A stretch of 64,000 nt of DNA from Delphinapterus leucas (GCF_002288925.2 NW_022098022.1:1579622-1643621), one strand, 5' to 3'; shown: positions 34,831 through 47,396, counted from the first letter of the stretch. The notes: generated from the sequence alone by a model not told the origin. Numbers and translations: made by a program.

Positions 34831-35810
34831 TCTGTTTTTTCTAAAACAAACAGACAAACAATAAACATCCCTGTATCTGTCTAACAGTGTAATTCTACAA
34901 AGTACGTTCCCAGCATCTGGCCTATCTTGCATTAAATCCACCCAGAAGTTATAAAACTGTAATTAATGATGCAACCCTATGTGTAGTACACTGACACCCT
35001 CACTAACTCAAATCTATAGCTTACAGGTAAACAGAGTAAGTTTTATGTATAATCACCTTATGAGACCACTCAGAAGGAAAACATACAAAGAGTGAAATGG
35101 TACATTTTCTCTCCCACTTTATATTTTGAGAATTTCAAAAAGCACTAAGTGCTGTAACCCTTGGAGAAAGTCACGCCTGATGGGACAGCCTTCTTTGTGT
35201 TTATTAAAAGAAGAGCCTTTGTTAACGTGCTCTCCCTATGACTTTAATTTCATGTTGGCAGATTGCTACTCTCAGACCCCCGTAGACTTCCTGGTCCTGG
35301 AAGAAAGCTTTCTTCTTTGGTCCCCTGAGTAGGCTAGTGACAAGTGAAAACACACAGGTAAAACTAACACAGAGCAGTCGTTTCAGAGCCTACTTCCTGC
35401 GGTGGCCAAGGTGCGCAGGCAGGTTCCTACCTGCCGCTGGTTCCAAGGAGCCTTTTCTACAGAGCAACACAGCCCAACTCACGTGAAACAGGGAGTCCTT
35501 TGGGGAGTAATTTCGTCTTCATCTTGTTTCGCTTCTCCTTAGTCTTTGGAGAGTAGCATTTACACTCCCTCTGCTCACATTTATAACAAGGAAACACGAC
35601 TTACATCATTCTGAGAGTGAGCAAATTCTCATTTCTTCGGCAAAAGAAATCACCGGTTTCCTCAATTAAATTCAGAGTGAAATGAAAAGCACTCAAACAT
35701 CCGGATAAACACCAGGGCAGGGCGCTATAAAGTCATTTCATGGAAAAGACAGAAAGAATAGTGGAGAGAGCGTGCCTTGCAACAGAACTACCCTTAAATA
35801 TATCAGTGGC
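34831..35810. other. Unique sequence
   Basis: No gene or repeat family recognised; mixed composition, with an open frame of 68 codons near 35126 that shows no domain. Confidence 0.45.
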
Positions 35811-35814
35811 TTTG

Positions 35815-35995
35815 GAGATATATTATGCTATTTAATATGCACACAATATCCTTGGGAGGGCAGGCGTCTCCCCATGTTATGGATGAAGAAACCCAGAACT
35901 GGGTTACGCACACTCCATAGCTGGTAAGAAGAAGAGGCAGAATTCAAGCTCAGGTCGGAGTTCAAACCTCACGTCCTTCCTATCATATCTAGAGT
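35815..35995 (-). mobile_element. MIR SINE, antisense
   Basis: 'CCCCATGTTATGGATGAAGA', 'AACCCAGAACTGGGTTACGC', 'ACTCCATAGCTGGTAAGAAG' and 'GCAGAATTCAAGCTCAGGTC' are the reverse complement of the MIR core and head in the right order. Confidence 0.75.
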
Positions 35996-36499
35996 ATACT
36001 GAAAAATAACTCGCTTGATGGATAGCATTTCTACCCAGTGAGAATATATCTAGCTTCTAGAAAGTAGGACAAAAATAAAAACTGTATATTATAAAAATTC
36101 ACATTCATATCTATAATTTAAAGAAAAATATCATTTTGTTGTTAGGAGAATAATCAACTTTTTCTCTTTATGGTAATTTAATTTTGATTCACAGTTACCG
36201 GACATCACCACTCCTCCAGTGTTAAGTAAACTCAGAAATCAAGAATTGGGAAGAGAACGTGAAGCTTAGGGAGAAAGCACAAACCCAAATGTTATCGCTC
36301 AGAAATTAAAAATAATCACAAAAGAATATGATGAAATTGTGACATTAAACAGTAGAAATAGTTGCTTGATTATGCTTTTATCAACATCTCAGATGATGCA
36401 ACGTAGATGGTCCCAAACTCCGAAAGGTCCTCCCAGGGTTCCAGGGAGAAGTCTGATAAGGCTTTGCACCCCTGGGCAGTCCTGGCAGACGTAAGGTTG

Positions 36500-36565
36500 T
36501 TCCCGAGTGCCGGCTACGGGCCAAGGGACTTTATTTTACATCATTGCACACACATGTAGACCCCA
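36500..36565 (-). mobile_element. Possible MIR 3' fragment, antisense
   Basis: 'GAGTGCCGGCTACGGGCCAA' and 'GGGACTTTATTTTACATCAT' resemble the reverse complement of the MIR tail (gagcgcttactatgtgccagg ... ctttacatgtatta). Short and diverged. Confidence 0.4.
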
Positions 36566-36604
36566 AAGAAATCAGCGAAGAATCCTCACTGCACATGCCA
36601 TCAA

Positions 36605-36830
36605 TGCATAAGGTCAGGAATTAGAAGATGTAGATTATAAATCAAACCCTCCCACTTACTAGCAATGAGACCTCCGTCAAATCCATCTCCCCTGTAAGCC
36701 TCACGGGCGAACCGAGTACACGATTACACTAATCTCACACACTTGGATAGTCATGAGGGGTTCAAAGAAGGTAAAACTCATGGGGACATTCTGTAATTGT
36801 AAACACCATTCAAATGCAATTATTATTACT
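36605..36830 (+). mobile_element. MIR SINE, sense
   Basis: 'CCCTCCCACTTACTAGCAAT', 'GAGACCTCCGTCAAATCCAT', 'TCCCCTGTAAGCCTCACGGG', 'GTCATGAGGGGTTCAAAGAA' and 'GTAAACACCATTCAAATGCA' keep MIR order at high divergence. Confidence 0.6.
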
Positions 36831-39070
36831 GTCAGGGCTGTTCTGTAATTTCTGAAACGCCTGCTACTGCTACGATACTATTGCTAAAACAGCTAGCTAC
36901 CAGGAGGAGCCTGTCCCCTAAGCAACTCCCACCCAGAACAGTTTTCCTCCGCATCGAGTGGGTTTCCATGATGAGATGATTGCCCTGCATGGCTGGCAAC
37001 TTAACGCCATTACCGTATTTTGAGAAATCAGTCATAAATAAATAGACTTCTTACACAGGAGGTGCCTACTGTGATGAAAGTATACACTACAGACTTGGGA
37101 GTGCAATAATATCCTGGTTACTAATAAAGCTGAAAAACATCAGGTGGAAGGGGAGACATTTAGGTAAAAATACTTTAGGGTAAACAGACGGAAAAATCTA
37201 AAATAGCACCATTTTAATAATTACATAAATATTCTCTCATCAGATTTTGGAACAAGCTGGCTTCTGTTAAAAACAAATCACCACCACCACCGACTCTGCT
37301 TGCTTTTACCCTTTTTTCCTTTTCTAAAAAAATAGCCTTTTTCTCTCCCTCTTATGAGGTCAAAAATCCTGAGTTGTTGCCACCAGAATCTTGGGTTTAA
37401 CTCCTTCTGATTGTCCTGCACCAACACTTCATTAAAGGGGTTGAAGTTAGGGAAGTTTTCTGTATTGAATCTACATAGTGTCTGTGTTTTTGACCCATTT
37501 CCTACCTCCCAGTGCCATCCAATAATGATACCTTTTTAAGCTGCTTAAAAGAGACTCTGAAATTTTAAGCCTTTTTTTTGTTTTTCTTTCCTCTGAGCTA
37601 GCCAGAAAAGAGGAGAATTCAGACTGAGCCATAGCTCCATCTTCTGGAAGTGTATATCACTAGCAACAACTAAAGACCCAGAGGCACCCAAGACATTTCC
37701 TCACTGAAGCACTCATGCTCAGTCTGTGTGCAAAAGACCTTTTATGTCTCACTCACGAAGCGAGATTATTCTTCACTCCATCAGAAGGAGAGGAACACAC
37801 ATCTTAGAAAACCTTCAGTTACTGAGGGAAATAACTTTGCTGGAGCACAACTCAAAGTAAGCCCCTGGCTGGCAATAAACTCCCCTCCTGAACGCAGGCT
37901 CCGTACACCGGAGAGCTAGCTTACAGCCAGATGAAAGAGCCCTTTGTGACACACAGAAATCACAAATTATTTGATGAAATTCCCATTTTGGAAGAATTTT
38001 AAACTTCATTTAGTGCCACGTTCCATTTTAAATGTGGAATTACAACTTGCGCCTCGCACCTGGCTTCTGGTGGCTGTTTTCCATATACTGTGTTTTGCTA
38101 CCCAGCATCAGCTTTTCTATTTTCATGTTAGGAAGATAAGGCCTGGCTATGCAAACTTCATTTCTCATTTTGCATGTCTGTGTTTCTATATCAAGCTGAA
38201 ATGCGTCTGTGGCTCCCATGCTTTATTTTAAAACTCTGAAACAGTTACTGTCTATGCTGTCCACTCGTACTTAAAAAAACAAGACAATGGGTTTTACTGC
38301 TTCCAATCATTGATTCCATGTTTCTCTCCCTTTGAGGTAACTTGAGGCTATGTAAAGTCTGAGAGGCTCAGGTTATGTCCAAATACATAATAGAATCCCC
38401 TAGTCTTCTCATCTTGTACATCATTAACACTTTTCTTGGCACATTGGAACTTGGAAGGATATAAGCCGTGCTGTTCGGTATGGATCAGCTGTTTATTAAC
38501 AGATTATTTCAAAGATTTGAGTAATCAAGGTCAGTGAGCCATTAAGACTTGTTTCTTTTACTCTCCTTAAATGTTTCTCTCTTTTTCCATACCGAGCACT
38601 CCAGGGAAGCTAGACACCCACCTTCGTATTTTCTGTATTCTTTAAAATTGTGCTAGAGATTGAGATCATATTACATAATTGGTTTCTAATTTGGAAATAG
38701 AAAAAAAAATCTATGTAACTATTAGAGGTGAATGAACTGAAGCCAGCACTCTGGTATTAATAAAATCACCACGATACACAATAAAACACAAAGTCCAATT
38801 TATTGAATAGGATTGGGAATATGGCCCTTTGGCAGAATGAATATTGTGAGAAAACTAGAACTCACCATATTTGGGTGTATCGGATGAAGGTAGTCAAAAG
38901 GCACAAACTTCCAATTGGAAGATACATAAGTATTAGGAATGTAATATGCAACATGATTAACATAATTAACACTGCTCTGCGTTATATATAACAACTGTTA
39001 AGAGAGCAAATCCCAAGAGTCTCATTACAAGGAAAAGTATGTATTTTTTTCTTGTTCTTTTATTTGGTAT
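36831..39070. other. Unique sequence
   Basis: No gene found over 2.2 kb. A (CAC)n micro-repeat is at 37278-37292. Open frames up to 86 codons (37971-38231) contain no recognisable domain; none shows splice-site context. Confidence 0.45.
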
Positions 39071-39074
39071 CTAT

Positions 39075-39206
39075 ATAAGCGAATGGGTGTTTGCTAAACT
39101 TGTGGTAATTGTTTCATGATGTATATAAGTCAAATCCCTATACTGTAAAACCTGAAACTTATGCAGTGCTTATGTCACTTATATCAATAAAAGTGGAAGA
39201 AAAAAC
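39075..39206 (+). mobile_element. L1 3' end, sense, old type
   Basis: 'GTGGTAATTGTTTCATGATG', 'AGTCAAATCCCTATACTGTA', 'AAACCTGAAACTTATGCAGT' and 'ATATCAATAAAAGTGGAAGA' follow the end of an older L1 (L1MA/MB-like) 3'UTR including its AATAAA. No target duplication found. Confidence 0.75.
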
Positions 39207-40965
39207 CCTCCAAATCACCATATTCTTTTTAATTTTCAAGGAATTAAATATACAGAGACTACACTTAACATTAAAATCAGGTTAATCATGATATAACCTC
39301 ACTTTGATGCTTCAGAAAGCATACTGAGGGCCTGCAGATCATTATGGTAAACACCAAGTATCACGGTCAAGTACCAAAGAACTAGAGGACACAAGAGCTT
39401 ACTCTAATGTGGTCCTGGAATCAGGATATATTCCTTTAAAAATATTTCAGGGTATCTGTTTCTGTGCTTCTTATGTGTCTCTTTTTCATAAAAGTGAAAG
39501 ATAGAAAATGTGTGTGTAAATCTGACCGTTTCAACGGGGCTACGTGGATTTTGAATAAAATGAAAATGTGCCTCATGGTGAAAGTCTATACCTGAAGTCT
39601 CCCCGTGTCGGATGTGGCTTTCTTGATTAACGTGCTTCATTCAGTGGCCTCAAAGGAGCTTGCATTTTAGAGGAGAGTTTTCTGTGGGCTTTTGGATGAC
39701 TGGCTTGCAGCCAAAGCACTTAGCCCACTATTCAGGATATACTGTAGAAAACCATATAACTGCACCTAAGAGTCTTTAATTGCTAATTGTTCCTAATAGC
39801 TGTTTAGTATATAATGCAAACAATAATACATGATGTCAATTTGAATTTCAAGGTTGTTATTCAATCCCAAGTTTCTGCTGTGTTATGTTCTCTTCCTGTG
39901 GTTAATGATGTCTGAAAAACCCTCGTGGAAAAAACAGTCCTGGCTTGGGTAAGGGGCAAGGCCTGTATTCAAAGAATAACAATGAAAAAATAGAAAATAG
40001 AGGTTTGAGTGATAGCCTACTGTATGTCTGAATACAATATCGAGTACTGTACACGGTGAAATGAATGGCACCTTCTGTGCTTCCCATTACACATCTCAGT
40101 AACCGTTCAGAGATGAACTGCGCTATGGATTACCAGTGGAATTTGGAATCTCCTTCATTGTCACCCGCATCCAAAGATGTTCCGTTATGCTCTGGGAATC
40201 ACTTTCTCTAGGTCTTATTCTTAAAGGATGGAGACAAGAAGCTTTCATTATTTCTGAGGAACTCTCTCACGGATAGATGCTCATTGATCTGTTCTCCCTT
40301 CTCCTCACACTGGCTTAAGCAAGAAGATGGGAGCCTTTTTATAATAGGCAACGGAAAAAATGCAATGGGGCCAAACTCTGGCTAGCTAATAGTCTCTCAA
40401 GTACTCCTCCCTCTGCTCTGTCTGCAATTCCACTAAGATTTCCAGCACTTGGGGTTTAAATGTCCTCTAGCCCTTTAGAAGCCGGCATCGAATTGCTTCT
40501 TCACGTTGTTAAATGACTGAGTGTTTTCTTCATTGACTTGGTTTCTGCCCGATTCTGGAATAGACAGTAAGCAGGATAAGAGAGACTGGGGAAGTATAAA
40601 ACTCACTCAGAGAAGGAAGAGAGCAGGTCTGGGAGTCGGGGAGTGAACAGGGCGAGAGTACAGAAAAGCCAAGTAAAAAATTGAAGAACTGCAGATTGGG
40701 CAAAAGAATGGGGAATAAGCTTAGAGTGGAGTGTTGCTAGGGGAAAAAAATCTGCTTTTGTTTGAAAAATATGAAATGGGAATATCTATTGACACATGTG
40801 TGTGTGTTATCTATACATGGTGAGACATGCAGAACAATGTTCTATCCTTCCCTACCCCCTTTCGGCACGAAAGCACAATAAGCCATTTGGTTCATCAGCC
40901 CCGTTCTCCATTGCTCCTTATCTAATGCTGGTAGATCACGAAATGGCCACATCTTCCCTTCTCCT
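39207..40965. other. Unique sequence
   Basis: No gene or confident repeat. Around 40560-40730 a purine-rich, repeat-like stretch ('AGGAAGAGAGCAGGTCTGGG') could be part of an old element that I cannot name. Open frames up to 82 codons have no domain. Confidence 0.4.
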
Positions 40966-40969
40966 CGTT

Positions 40970-41425
40970 TGTGTGCCTTTTCCATCGGGATTTAGAAGCT
41001 CCTCCCAACAACATATAGGTGTTATTTCTCTTCCCTTTGAATAAGATCTGCCTTGTGACTCGCTTAAGCCCGTACAATGTGGTGGAAGTGATGCGAAGCC
41101 TCTCTTCCGTACGTATACGGGCCCTTTCAGGATCCCGCTCAGATGTTACGTGAGCCAAAAAGCTCGGCTAACCTGAGGAGATGAGATTCCATGCGGAATA
41201 CAGCTGAGTCCCCCTAGCAGAGGCGATCCTAAACTCACCAGCTCCCAGACAAGCCGGCTGCACACACAGGACGCATGAATGAATACAGTGAAAGGAACAG
41301 AACTACCCAGCTGAGCTCTGCCCAAGTTCCTGCCCAGTAGAATCAAGGGTTAAATTAATGTGTGTTAGGCCACTAAGTTTTGGGGTGCTTTATTACGCAT
41401 CAAAGGCTAACTGCTGCAATAAGCA
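40970..41425 (+). mobile_element. MLT1-type LTR (ERVL-MaLR)
   Basis: 'TCTTCCCTTTGAATAAGATC', 'TGCCTTGTGACTCGCTTAAG', 'GTGGTGGAAGTGATGCGAAG', 'TTAATGTGTGTTAGGCCACT' and 'AAGTTTTGGGGTGCTTTATT' match the order of MLT1 LTRs, whose 3' end reads gccactgagattttggggttg. No second LTR or internal part was recognised, so it is probably solo. The open frames on the minus strand across it are not genes. Confidence 0.72.
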
Positions 41426-42374
41426 ACTTACATTTCTTGGGTAGCTTCATTTTTGTGTAGTGATACTACATGAAGTATTAAACCTGTATTTGGAATTCAC
41501 ATTTTTCTTATAATCTTCTTATATGAATCTCCCAAGAGCCTTACATGAACACCTGGATATATTAATCCTATTCGTGGTTCAAGATACAAGATGGTTTGAG
41601 AGCTACTAATCTGTAATTCTTGCATTAAAAAAATAATAACTTCAGTTAAGACGATGCCTGTGGCACAGAATAAAGTCAATTATCCACTTATTTGTTCAGT
41701 ACAAATGTTCATTTCCTAAAATGCAAGGCCTTTTGGTCTCGAATCCTAGCAGGTATTTTAAGACTTGGATTTTGGGGAAATGATACACTTGGGGGAAAAG
41801 AGTTCCTGATATGGGCAGCCAAGATACATGGGCTCCAACTCTCATGAGTTTCTTCCTCCTCTAATTCATCAAAGAAGCAAAACTTTGGAGAAAACTAGAT
41901 TGTTCACCTACTATAATAGCACACGGATCTATCTGTCTGATCTGTGCTCTTCATAGCATCATTTCAGGATTCAATACCTCCTCAAAAAATTATTAGTTCT
42001 ACCAACCTCATGCACTCAAGCAGTTTATTCATTGTCAGAAAGCTTCTTGGCTTCAGTGGCTCTGGTAACAGACAGAGGTGGTAATGGCATTACCTAATTC
42101 TGTGACGCACAATTAATTTAATTTTTTCTCTATGATTAAAATGGAAATTCCTCACAACTTAGAACTGCTGTTAAATAATGGGCTACAAATTCCACCTGAG
42201 TTTCAGGAATCGCACCATATGCTTGTGAGCAGAAACTTGGTAGAGTCGCTTTCAGTTGGAAAAAGAAAAAGTAGCAAAATTGGTTCTGAATATAAAAAGG
42301 AGTATAAATGGATGAAATTGTACAAAATTCCAAAGGTTTCTGTTTCCATCGGGATTTAGGCAGGAAATAAATGG
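41426..42374. other. Unique A+T-rich sequence
   Basis: No gene or repeat recognised. The 75-codon plus-strand and 91-codon minus-strand open frames starting near 42132 overlap each other and have no domain. Confidence 0.45.
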
Positions 42375-42815
42375 CATTATCATAGGGAGTCATCGAGGAG
42401 AGGAAAGACACTAGTTGGCAACCTGTGGGCAGGGGCTCCGTGCAAGGACTCGGAAATTAGGAGTAGTAGGTGGCACTGCTGAACCCCTAGGGAGGGGGCA
42501 GTTGCTAAGCCCCAAAAGAGCTGCTTGGAGAGGACCACCTAAGAGGAGCTACGGATTCCTTGGGCAGCCACCAGGAGGTGATCTGTCAGGAAAGGGACCA
42601 GGACACAGCCCGCCTCCACACCCTTTCCATCCTTTCATCTGTCAGTGCCACAAATTGGCTCAACTAAACAAGAAGCCCAGGGGAAGCCCACTCATTAATT
42701 ATATTCATTCAATTAAGCCCCCTGAGACGTCAAGCAGGGTGGAGGAGAGTGGAGAGTGGACCAGAGGGACCGTGGAAGACGTCCAGCACAGTTCCTTCAC
42801 AAAGAGTAAGAGCTG
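42375..42815. other. G+C-richer block, probably an unnamed old repeat
   Basis: A sharp shift to higher G+C with polypurine phrases ('GTGGAGGAGAGTGGAGAGTG', 'GTCCAGCACAG') that I have the impression of seeing in dispersed mammalian repeats, but I cannot name the family. A 133-codon open frame (42415-42816) spans it; it is rich in G, P, R and S, lacks any domain, and is best explained by the composition. Confidence 0.35.
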
Positions 42816-43164
42816 AAAAGACATTTTAATGAGTTTTTAATTCTCTGAGAACGGTGGCATATCTAGCTGAGGGAACTCCTATCATACTTGTTTTTACTTA
42901 GAATTGTGTAGGGAAGAAAATCAAAAGACTGGAAATGTTAAAAACAGTAGGATGCGAATGGCTCTTTCCTCTCTAGTCCATTCTCAAAGCTCTTAGAATT
43001 GTACTTTTATGATCACCTTTCGAGTTCACTGCCATTTCCCCCAACATCATCATTTTCTAAACTCGTAATTATTAGAGTAAAATCATTTATCTTTTCTGCT
43101 ATAGAACTATCTATATCCATGAAAAGGAATGAGTCAAACTCATTCCTTTTGGTGTCGTTTTGGT

Positions 43165-43370
43165 TCTGCCTGTAACATGCTGCTAACCTCAGGCAAGTTG
43201 ACAAACATTTTTTTGGCCTAAATTTCTTCATCCATATAGCAGAGACAGTAAGAGTTCCTACCTCACAGGGCTGTTGTAAAGATTAAGAAAATTCTTACAG
43301 GTAAAGTGCTGAAAACTGTGCCTGGCACATAGTAAGCACCCCCAAAATGTTACCTAGTGGAATTAATAAT
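43165..43370 (+). mobile_element. MIR SINE, sense
   Basis: 'AACCTCAGGCAAGTTGACAA', 'CTAAATTTCTTCATCCATAT', 'CCTACCTCACAGGGCTGTTG', 'TAAAGATTAAGAAAATTCTT', 'GTGCCTGGCACATAGTAAGC'. The tail is very well conserved; among the clearest MIRs here. Confidence 0.85.
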
Positions 43371-44710
43371 GAGGGAACATTGATTCCAAATTTTACTGTT
43401 TGATTAGTATTGATTTTCTTTTTTTTTTTTTTCCTATGATGATCCAGTGAGGTCTCAGTGCATCTTACTTGGTGAGACTCGGAACTAGGCAACATGAACC
43501 ACCTTCCCTAAACCCCTCACCAGGCTCCAGCCAGACAGGCAATACGCATAAGAAAGAAAGACACATCTGTTTAATCTCGTGCTCTACAGGATTTTAAGAA
43601 CAGATTTTACTCAGTACCATGGTTTGGCACAGCAGGACAGAATGATGCAGAGCCATGTGTGGAAGATGAGCTCCCCAGAGGCAGAGCTCACAGTGTGACT
43701 GATTCCTTTATTTAAAGTATCCACAAACAGTAAAAAGACACACCCATTTGTAAATCTCAGAATTAAAATATATTGCCAATCAGAATGCAGGATCTGTGGA
43801 TTTTAAACTCAGCACTTTGACCACCCCCTGGGTGCCCAGATAACCCATCAGGGCTTCACCTCAATCCTCGCCTAGGGTCAATCTCCAATCCCAGCTCATC
43901 TGAGATGCTCTCTGACACCTTCAGACACGACACCCTCCTTGATAAAAATAGATTATTAGCTTTCTTTGTCTGGAGGCAATCAAACACTCTAAGAAGTGAA
44001 AGAAATGTGCTAAAGACAGATAATCAGCTAATTGGAGCTTTCTCCACCAAGTAATAAAAGAAAGAAACTCAAGGAACACTGATTGTGGGAGAGGAGTGAG
44101 GGGGAGTATACAAGTACTTTATCGGGATTACAATTCTCCCTTCGAGGGCAATTGTGAGGACAGTATCAACTTGGGTTTGGATCATCTATACTTCTCTCCA
44201 AAATCAGAGATAACTGAGAAATTCTCACTCGGGCACTGAGGTGACTTTGTGAGTCTCCTTTTGAGATGCAGACAACTGCTCCAAGATGGAAAACCACAAA
44301 CCACCTTTGATCCCTGCTGATTTTTCTATTATACTTCACCATCTACTCCATCACAAAAAATATTGGTGCCTGACGTCTACTGAATGAATTTGATGAAATC
44401 AAGGGGAGCTTTACTAGTACCACTGTCGGCGAAGGGTCTTTCGAGTTATCTGAAATACAGAGAGCACAAAGAAGGTAAACTTGTTCTGCTATAGCTGGAA
44501 AGAAGGGATACGGGAAATCAAAGCAACACACAACAAGCAACACGATGTACGGATGTAACAGAAGAACGTGGAGCAGAGAGATGGGTAAACGGGGGCCTGG
44601 GGGAAGCTGGAAACTCTGATGCCTTCCTATGTGCGGAAGTTCAGTCACCACTGATCCCTGCCGAGCAATAAGAATAGTTAAAGCACTCCTTCCTCCTGTC
44701 GTGAGAACAG
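43371..44710. other. Unassigned sequence, part possibly an old LTR
   Basis: A pyrimidine run (14 T's) lies at 43419-43432. Between about 43480 and 43960 the composition and phrases ('AGGATCTGTGGATTTTAAAC', 'CACCCCCTGGGTGCCCAGAT') suggest an old LTR or DNA element that I cannot name. The 154-codon minus-strand open frame at 44343-44807 runs partly into the neighbouring MIR and has no domain. Confidence 0.3.
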
Positions 44711-44714
44711 CAGC

Positions 44715-44935
44715 AATGGACCTCACTGACAGAGCACGTACTCTATGCCAGCCATTGGCGTGGTAACCGTCATCCTGAGCAATACAGTTATTTAGTCTTT
44801 TCAACAAATCTGCAAGGTAGATACTATTCCCACCCCATTCTACAGATAGAGAAACTGAGACACAGAGAGGGTCAATAACAGGTGAAGGTCAGACAATCCA
44901 CTCCAGGATCTAAACTCTTAACCACACTTTATAGT
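44715..44935 (-). mobile_element. MIR SINE, antisense
   Basis: 'CAGAGCACGTACTCTATGCC', 'AGGTAGATACTATTCCCACC', 'TACAGATAGAGAAACTGAGA', 'CACAGAGAGGGTCAATAACA' and 'ACTCTTAACCAC' are the reverse complement of an almost full-length MIR. Confidence 0.82.
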
Positions 44936-45685
44936 ATTCCTAAGAGTTATAATAATCCACGATGAACTCAGGGAGGGGCATTTCCATTCTCTATGTACGC
45001 GACCACTAAGAGCGCGTTTTACAAAGAGAACACACACACACAGACAGGAGAAAGACACCTGGAGGCATCAGATGGACACGCTGTACGTAAATGTGACAGG
45101 AAGTGGGAACCATCACCAAATTAACACACTAAGGCTCTCAAGAGGCTGCAACAAATGAAGTCGGAGGGGAAGCTTGGAAACGGTGAGTAGCTGCGGGGAG
45201 ACCCGTAAACCTGAAGGGAAGCGAACAAGAAGGAAGGAGCCAGAAGGAGAGGCCAGAGAAGCCAGGAAGGGACCACCTACCCCAGGCCCTCCAGGAAGGG
45301 CGACCATATGTCCCAGATTCCTTGGGACAGGCGTAAGTTATCCTCGTCCTGTTGTACTTGTTAAAACTGTTCATTGTACTCTCCAGTATCCCAGGCTGAA
45401 CAATACATTACATGATCACCTTGCCTCTATGGCACGTTAAAGACTTGGGACTCGGGCACCCTAAGTCGCTGAAGTGTTTTCCGGCGGGAAGGGGAGGGGT
45501 CAGGGAGGGATAAAGATATTCTAATATTTGACTTACAAAAGAACCACTTTGGACTGCAGTGGGACAAATAAACTAGGGTAGGGGCAATAGTGGATGAAGA
45601 TATTCAGTGGTTCAGGTTTGTGAAGAAGGGGATAGAGGAAACTAGTCTGAAAAGTATTTAGGAGATAGAATCAATGGGGCTTAGT
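44936..45685. other. Unique sequence with G+C-richer stretch
   Basis: No gene or family recognised. At 45140-45310 a purine-rich stretch gives an 88-codon plus-strand frame and overlapping minus-strand frames; amino-acid composition follows the base bias. Confidence 0.4.
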
Positions 45686-45689
45686 GAGA

Positions 45690-46480
45690 CAGGAGAGAGG
45701 ATTCTTTATTTCCTCAGCATTTTAGCCGCTGATTGCGCTACTTGCCGATACCAGAAATCTGGGGAAAGGAACAGGTTTGTGATACAACCCAGGAAGGGGT
45801 TCAGTTTTAGACACGTGGATGAGGTGCCAATAAGGCTGTTTACTCCCCATGACTGGAGATACTGATCACACATATTCTCTATATGCCCAAAACACAAAGG
45901 AGGTATCTAGCAAGTTGTACAGAGACATTAAAATGTCAACATCAAAATGCTAACTGAAACCATGGCAATGATGGAAATAATCCAAGTGGAGAGCTTGGAG
46001 TGAGACAGAAAGATGATCAAGACAAGGTCTGAAGAATTCCGATGTTTAATAATGGAGTAAAGGCAGTTAGACAAGGAACTTGAGGTCAAAGCTCCAGAGT
46101 GGAGGAAAGGAAGAGGAGATGACACGGAAATCCAAGGCATGGAGGAGGGAGTCAAGGGCGAGGTATGTCTAAAAGGTCGAAAAAGATAATGACAAAAAAT
46201 GACCAATTATCCTGGAGCATTTCGCGGGGTGGGGCCGAGACAGATCAGGATGGGGTGAGGACACAGTGCAGTCAGCACTTTAAAGAGGAGGATGGTGGGA
46301 AGAACGTGAGAAACAGGACCGCCTCTAGAGCGAGACGTGAGTCAAGTGGAGGAAGACCTGCTAACAGACAGAAGTTCATGCTTGAATGCCAAAGGGAAGA
46401 CGCCACTAGAAAGGGAAAGGGTGAAGGTGTAGAAGAGATGGGATAATTGATCATGCAGTTACTGAGGTGTTTGGGCACAC
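45690..46480. mobile_element. Old mammalian interspersed repeat, family not named
   Basis: Phrases 'GGTTCAGTTTTAGACACGTG', 'ATGAGGTGCC', 'ATCCAAGTGGAGAGCTTGGA', 'TCTAAAAGGTCGAAAAAGAT' and 'ATGACCAATTATCCTGG' parallel, in order, a very common dispersed mammalian repeat (ggttttggacatgttgagtttgaggtgcc ... ctgagaggtcaagtaagatgaggac ... attgaccattgg). I cannot name it with certainty. All open frames in it are spurious. Confidence 0.45.
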
Positions 46481-46739
46481 AAAGAAGAGGGGACTCCTGA
46501 CCTTAAAAGTAATGCCTCCTCCGCTGTTAACGTGAGAGAAGAGAGGACGGAGGCTGAGGCATCAGGCTTATGGATCTGGTGGTAGGGATTTGAGGTAGTT
46601 TCCCATATGCCTCCACTCCCAGGAAAAATGCTATCTCTTGTAGCAGAATATTTGGTCGTAAGAGATAAAACAACCTCAACGAACTCACTTGGCGTGTCAG
46701 AGAGGGACACTTCGATAGAGACAATGCCAGGCAGTCAGT
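46481..46739. other. Possible continuation of the preceding repeat
   Basis: Purine-biased sequence continues ('AGAGAAGAGAGGACGGAGGC'). Overlapping minus-strand open frames of 77-83 codons have no domain. Confidence 0.3.
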
Positions 46740-46855
46740 GTGCGACTTGAGAGCAGGCATTTCATTTCATTCATCTCTGAATTCCCTAGGATATAGCTCT
46801 GTGCCCTGCACATAGTAGTCTGGAATGAACGCTGATGAAATGGGATAGCCTACAA
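46740..46855 (+). mobile_element. L2 3' tail, sense
   Basis: 'GAGAGCAGGCATTTCATTTC', 'ATTCATCTCTGAATTCCCTA' and 'TGTGCCCTGCACATAGTAGT' followed by 'TGGAATGAACGCTGATGAAA' match the L2 3' end order with its degenerate GAATGA tail. Confidence 0.6.
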
Positions 46856-47184
46856 ATAATCAACACGCAGCTTCCGTGTCTAGATCTAGAGGATCCTTTT
46901 AGTTCAAAAGAGCAGAACAGAATTCTTGAAGCAACCAGGCAATTCACAAACGGTTCCTGGGCATTCTTGGCCTGGGCCTTCCAGACAGCTCTAAACCAAC
47001 CAGTCTAGGTTCCCCAGGCGCTCCCCTGTGTTCTCCTGGCACCCCAAGCCCGCCTGCTCCAGGGCAATCACATTGCACCACAGTTACCTGTTTGCACGTT
47101 CAACGTCCTTCAGTATTACTCGACTCCGAGTATTTTGACAGCAGGGACTGGACCTCAGTGTCATTAATAATATTCATGAGAATC
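46856..47184. other. Unique sequence
   Basis: Nothing recognised. 'TATTTTGACAGCAGGGACTG' at about 47131 could be an L2 tail trace next to the following MIR. Confidence 0.35.
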
Positions 47185-47365
47185 ACTATAATCTTCTCAT
47201 CTAATTCTCTCAACAGCATTACAGGTAGTGAAATTATTCCCATTTTACACTTGAGGACACGAAGGCTTATAGAGAGATTAAGTAACTTGCCTAAATTCAT
47301 ACAACTTATAAGTCAGCAAGTTTGGATGCCAATCCAGGACCGCCTTACTTCAAATTTTAGGGTCT
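47185..47365 (-). mobile_element. MIR SINE, antisense
   Basis: 'AATTATTCCCATTTTACACT', 'TGAGGACACGAAGGCTTATA', 'GAGAGATTAAGTAACTTGCC', 'TAAATTCATACAACTTATAA' and 'GTCAGCAAGTTTGGATGCCA' are a well-ordered reverse-complement MIR. Confidence 0.82.
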
Positions 47366-47396
47366 CAATTACCAGCCCTTCCTTATCTGTCTGTTG

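Noticed and set aside
34311..34941. Two ~200-codon minus-strand frames with heptad repeats
   Set aside because: The frames cross 292 unknown bases and a 21-base minisatellite; the apparent heptads come from the unit length.
42415..42816. 133-codon plus-strand frame
   Set aside because: Composition-driven (G, P, R, S) in a G+C-rich block that is probably a repeat.
44343..44807. 154-codon minus-strand frame
   Set aside because: Overlaps an antisense MIR at one end and has no recognisable domain or splice context.
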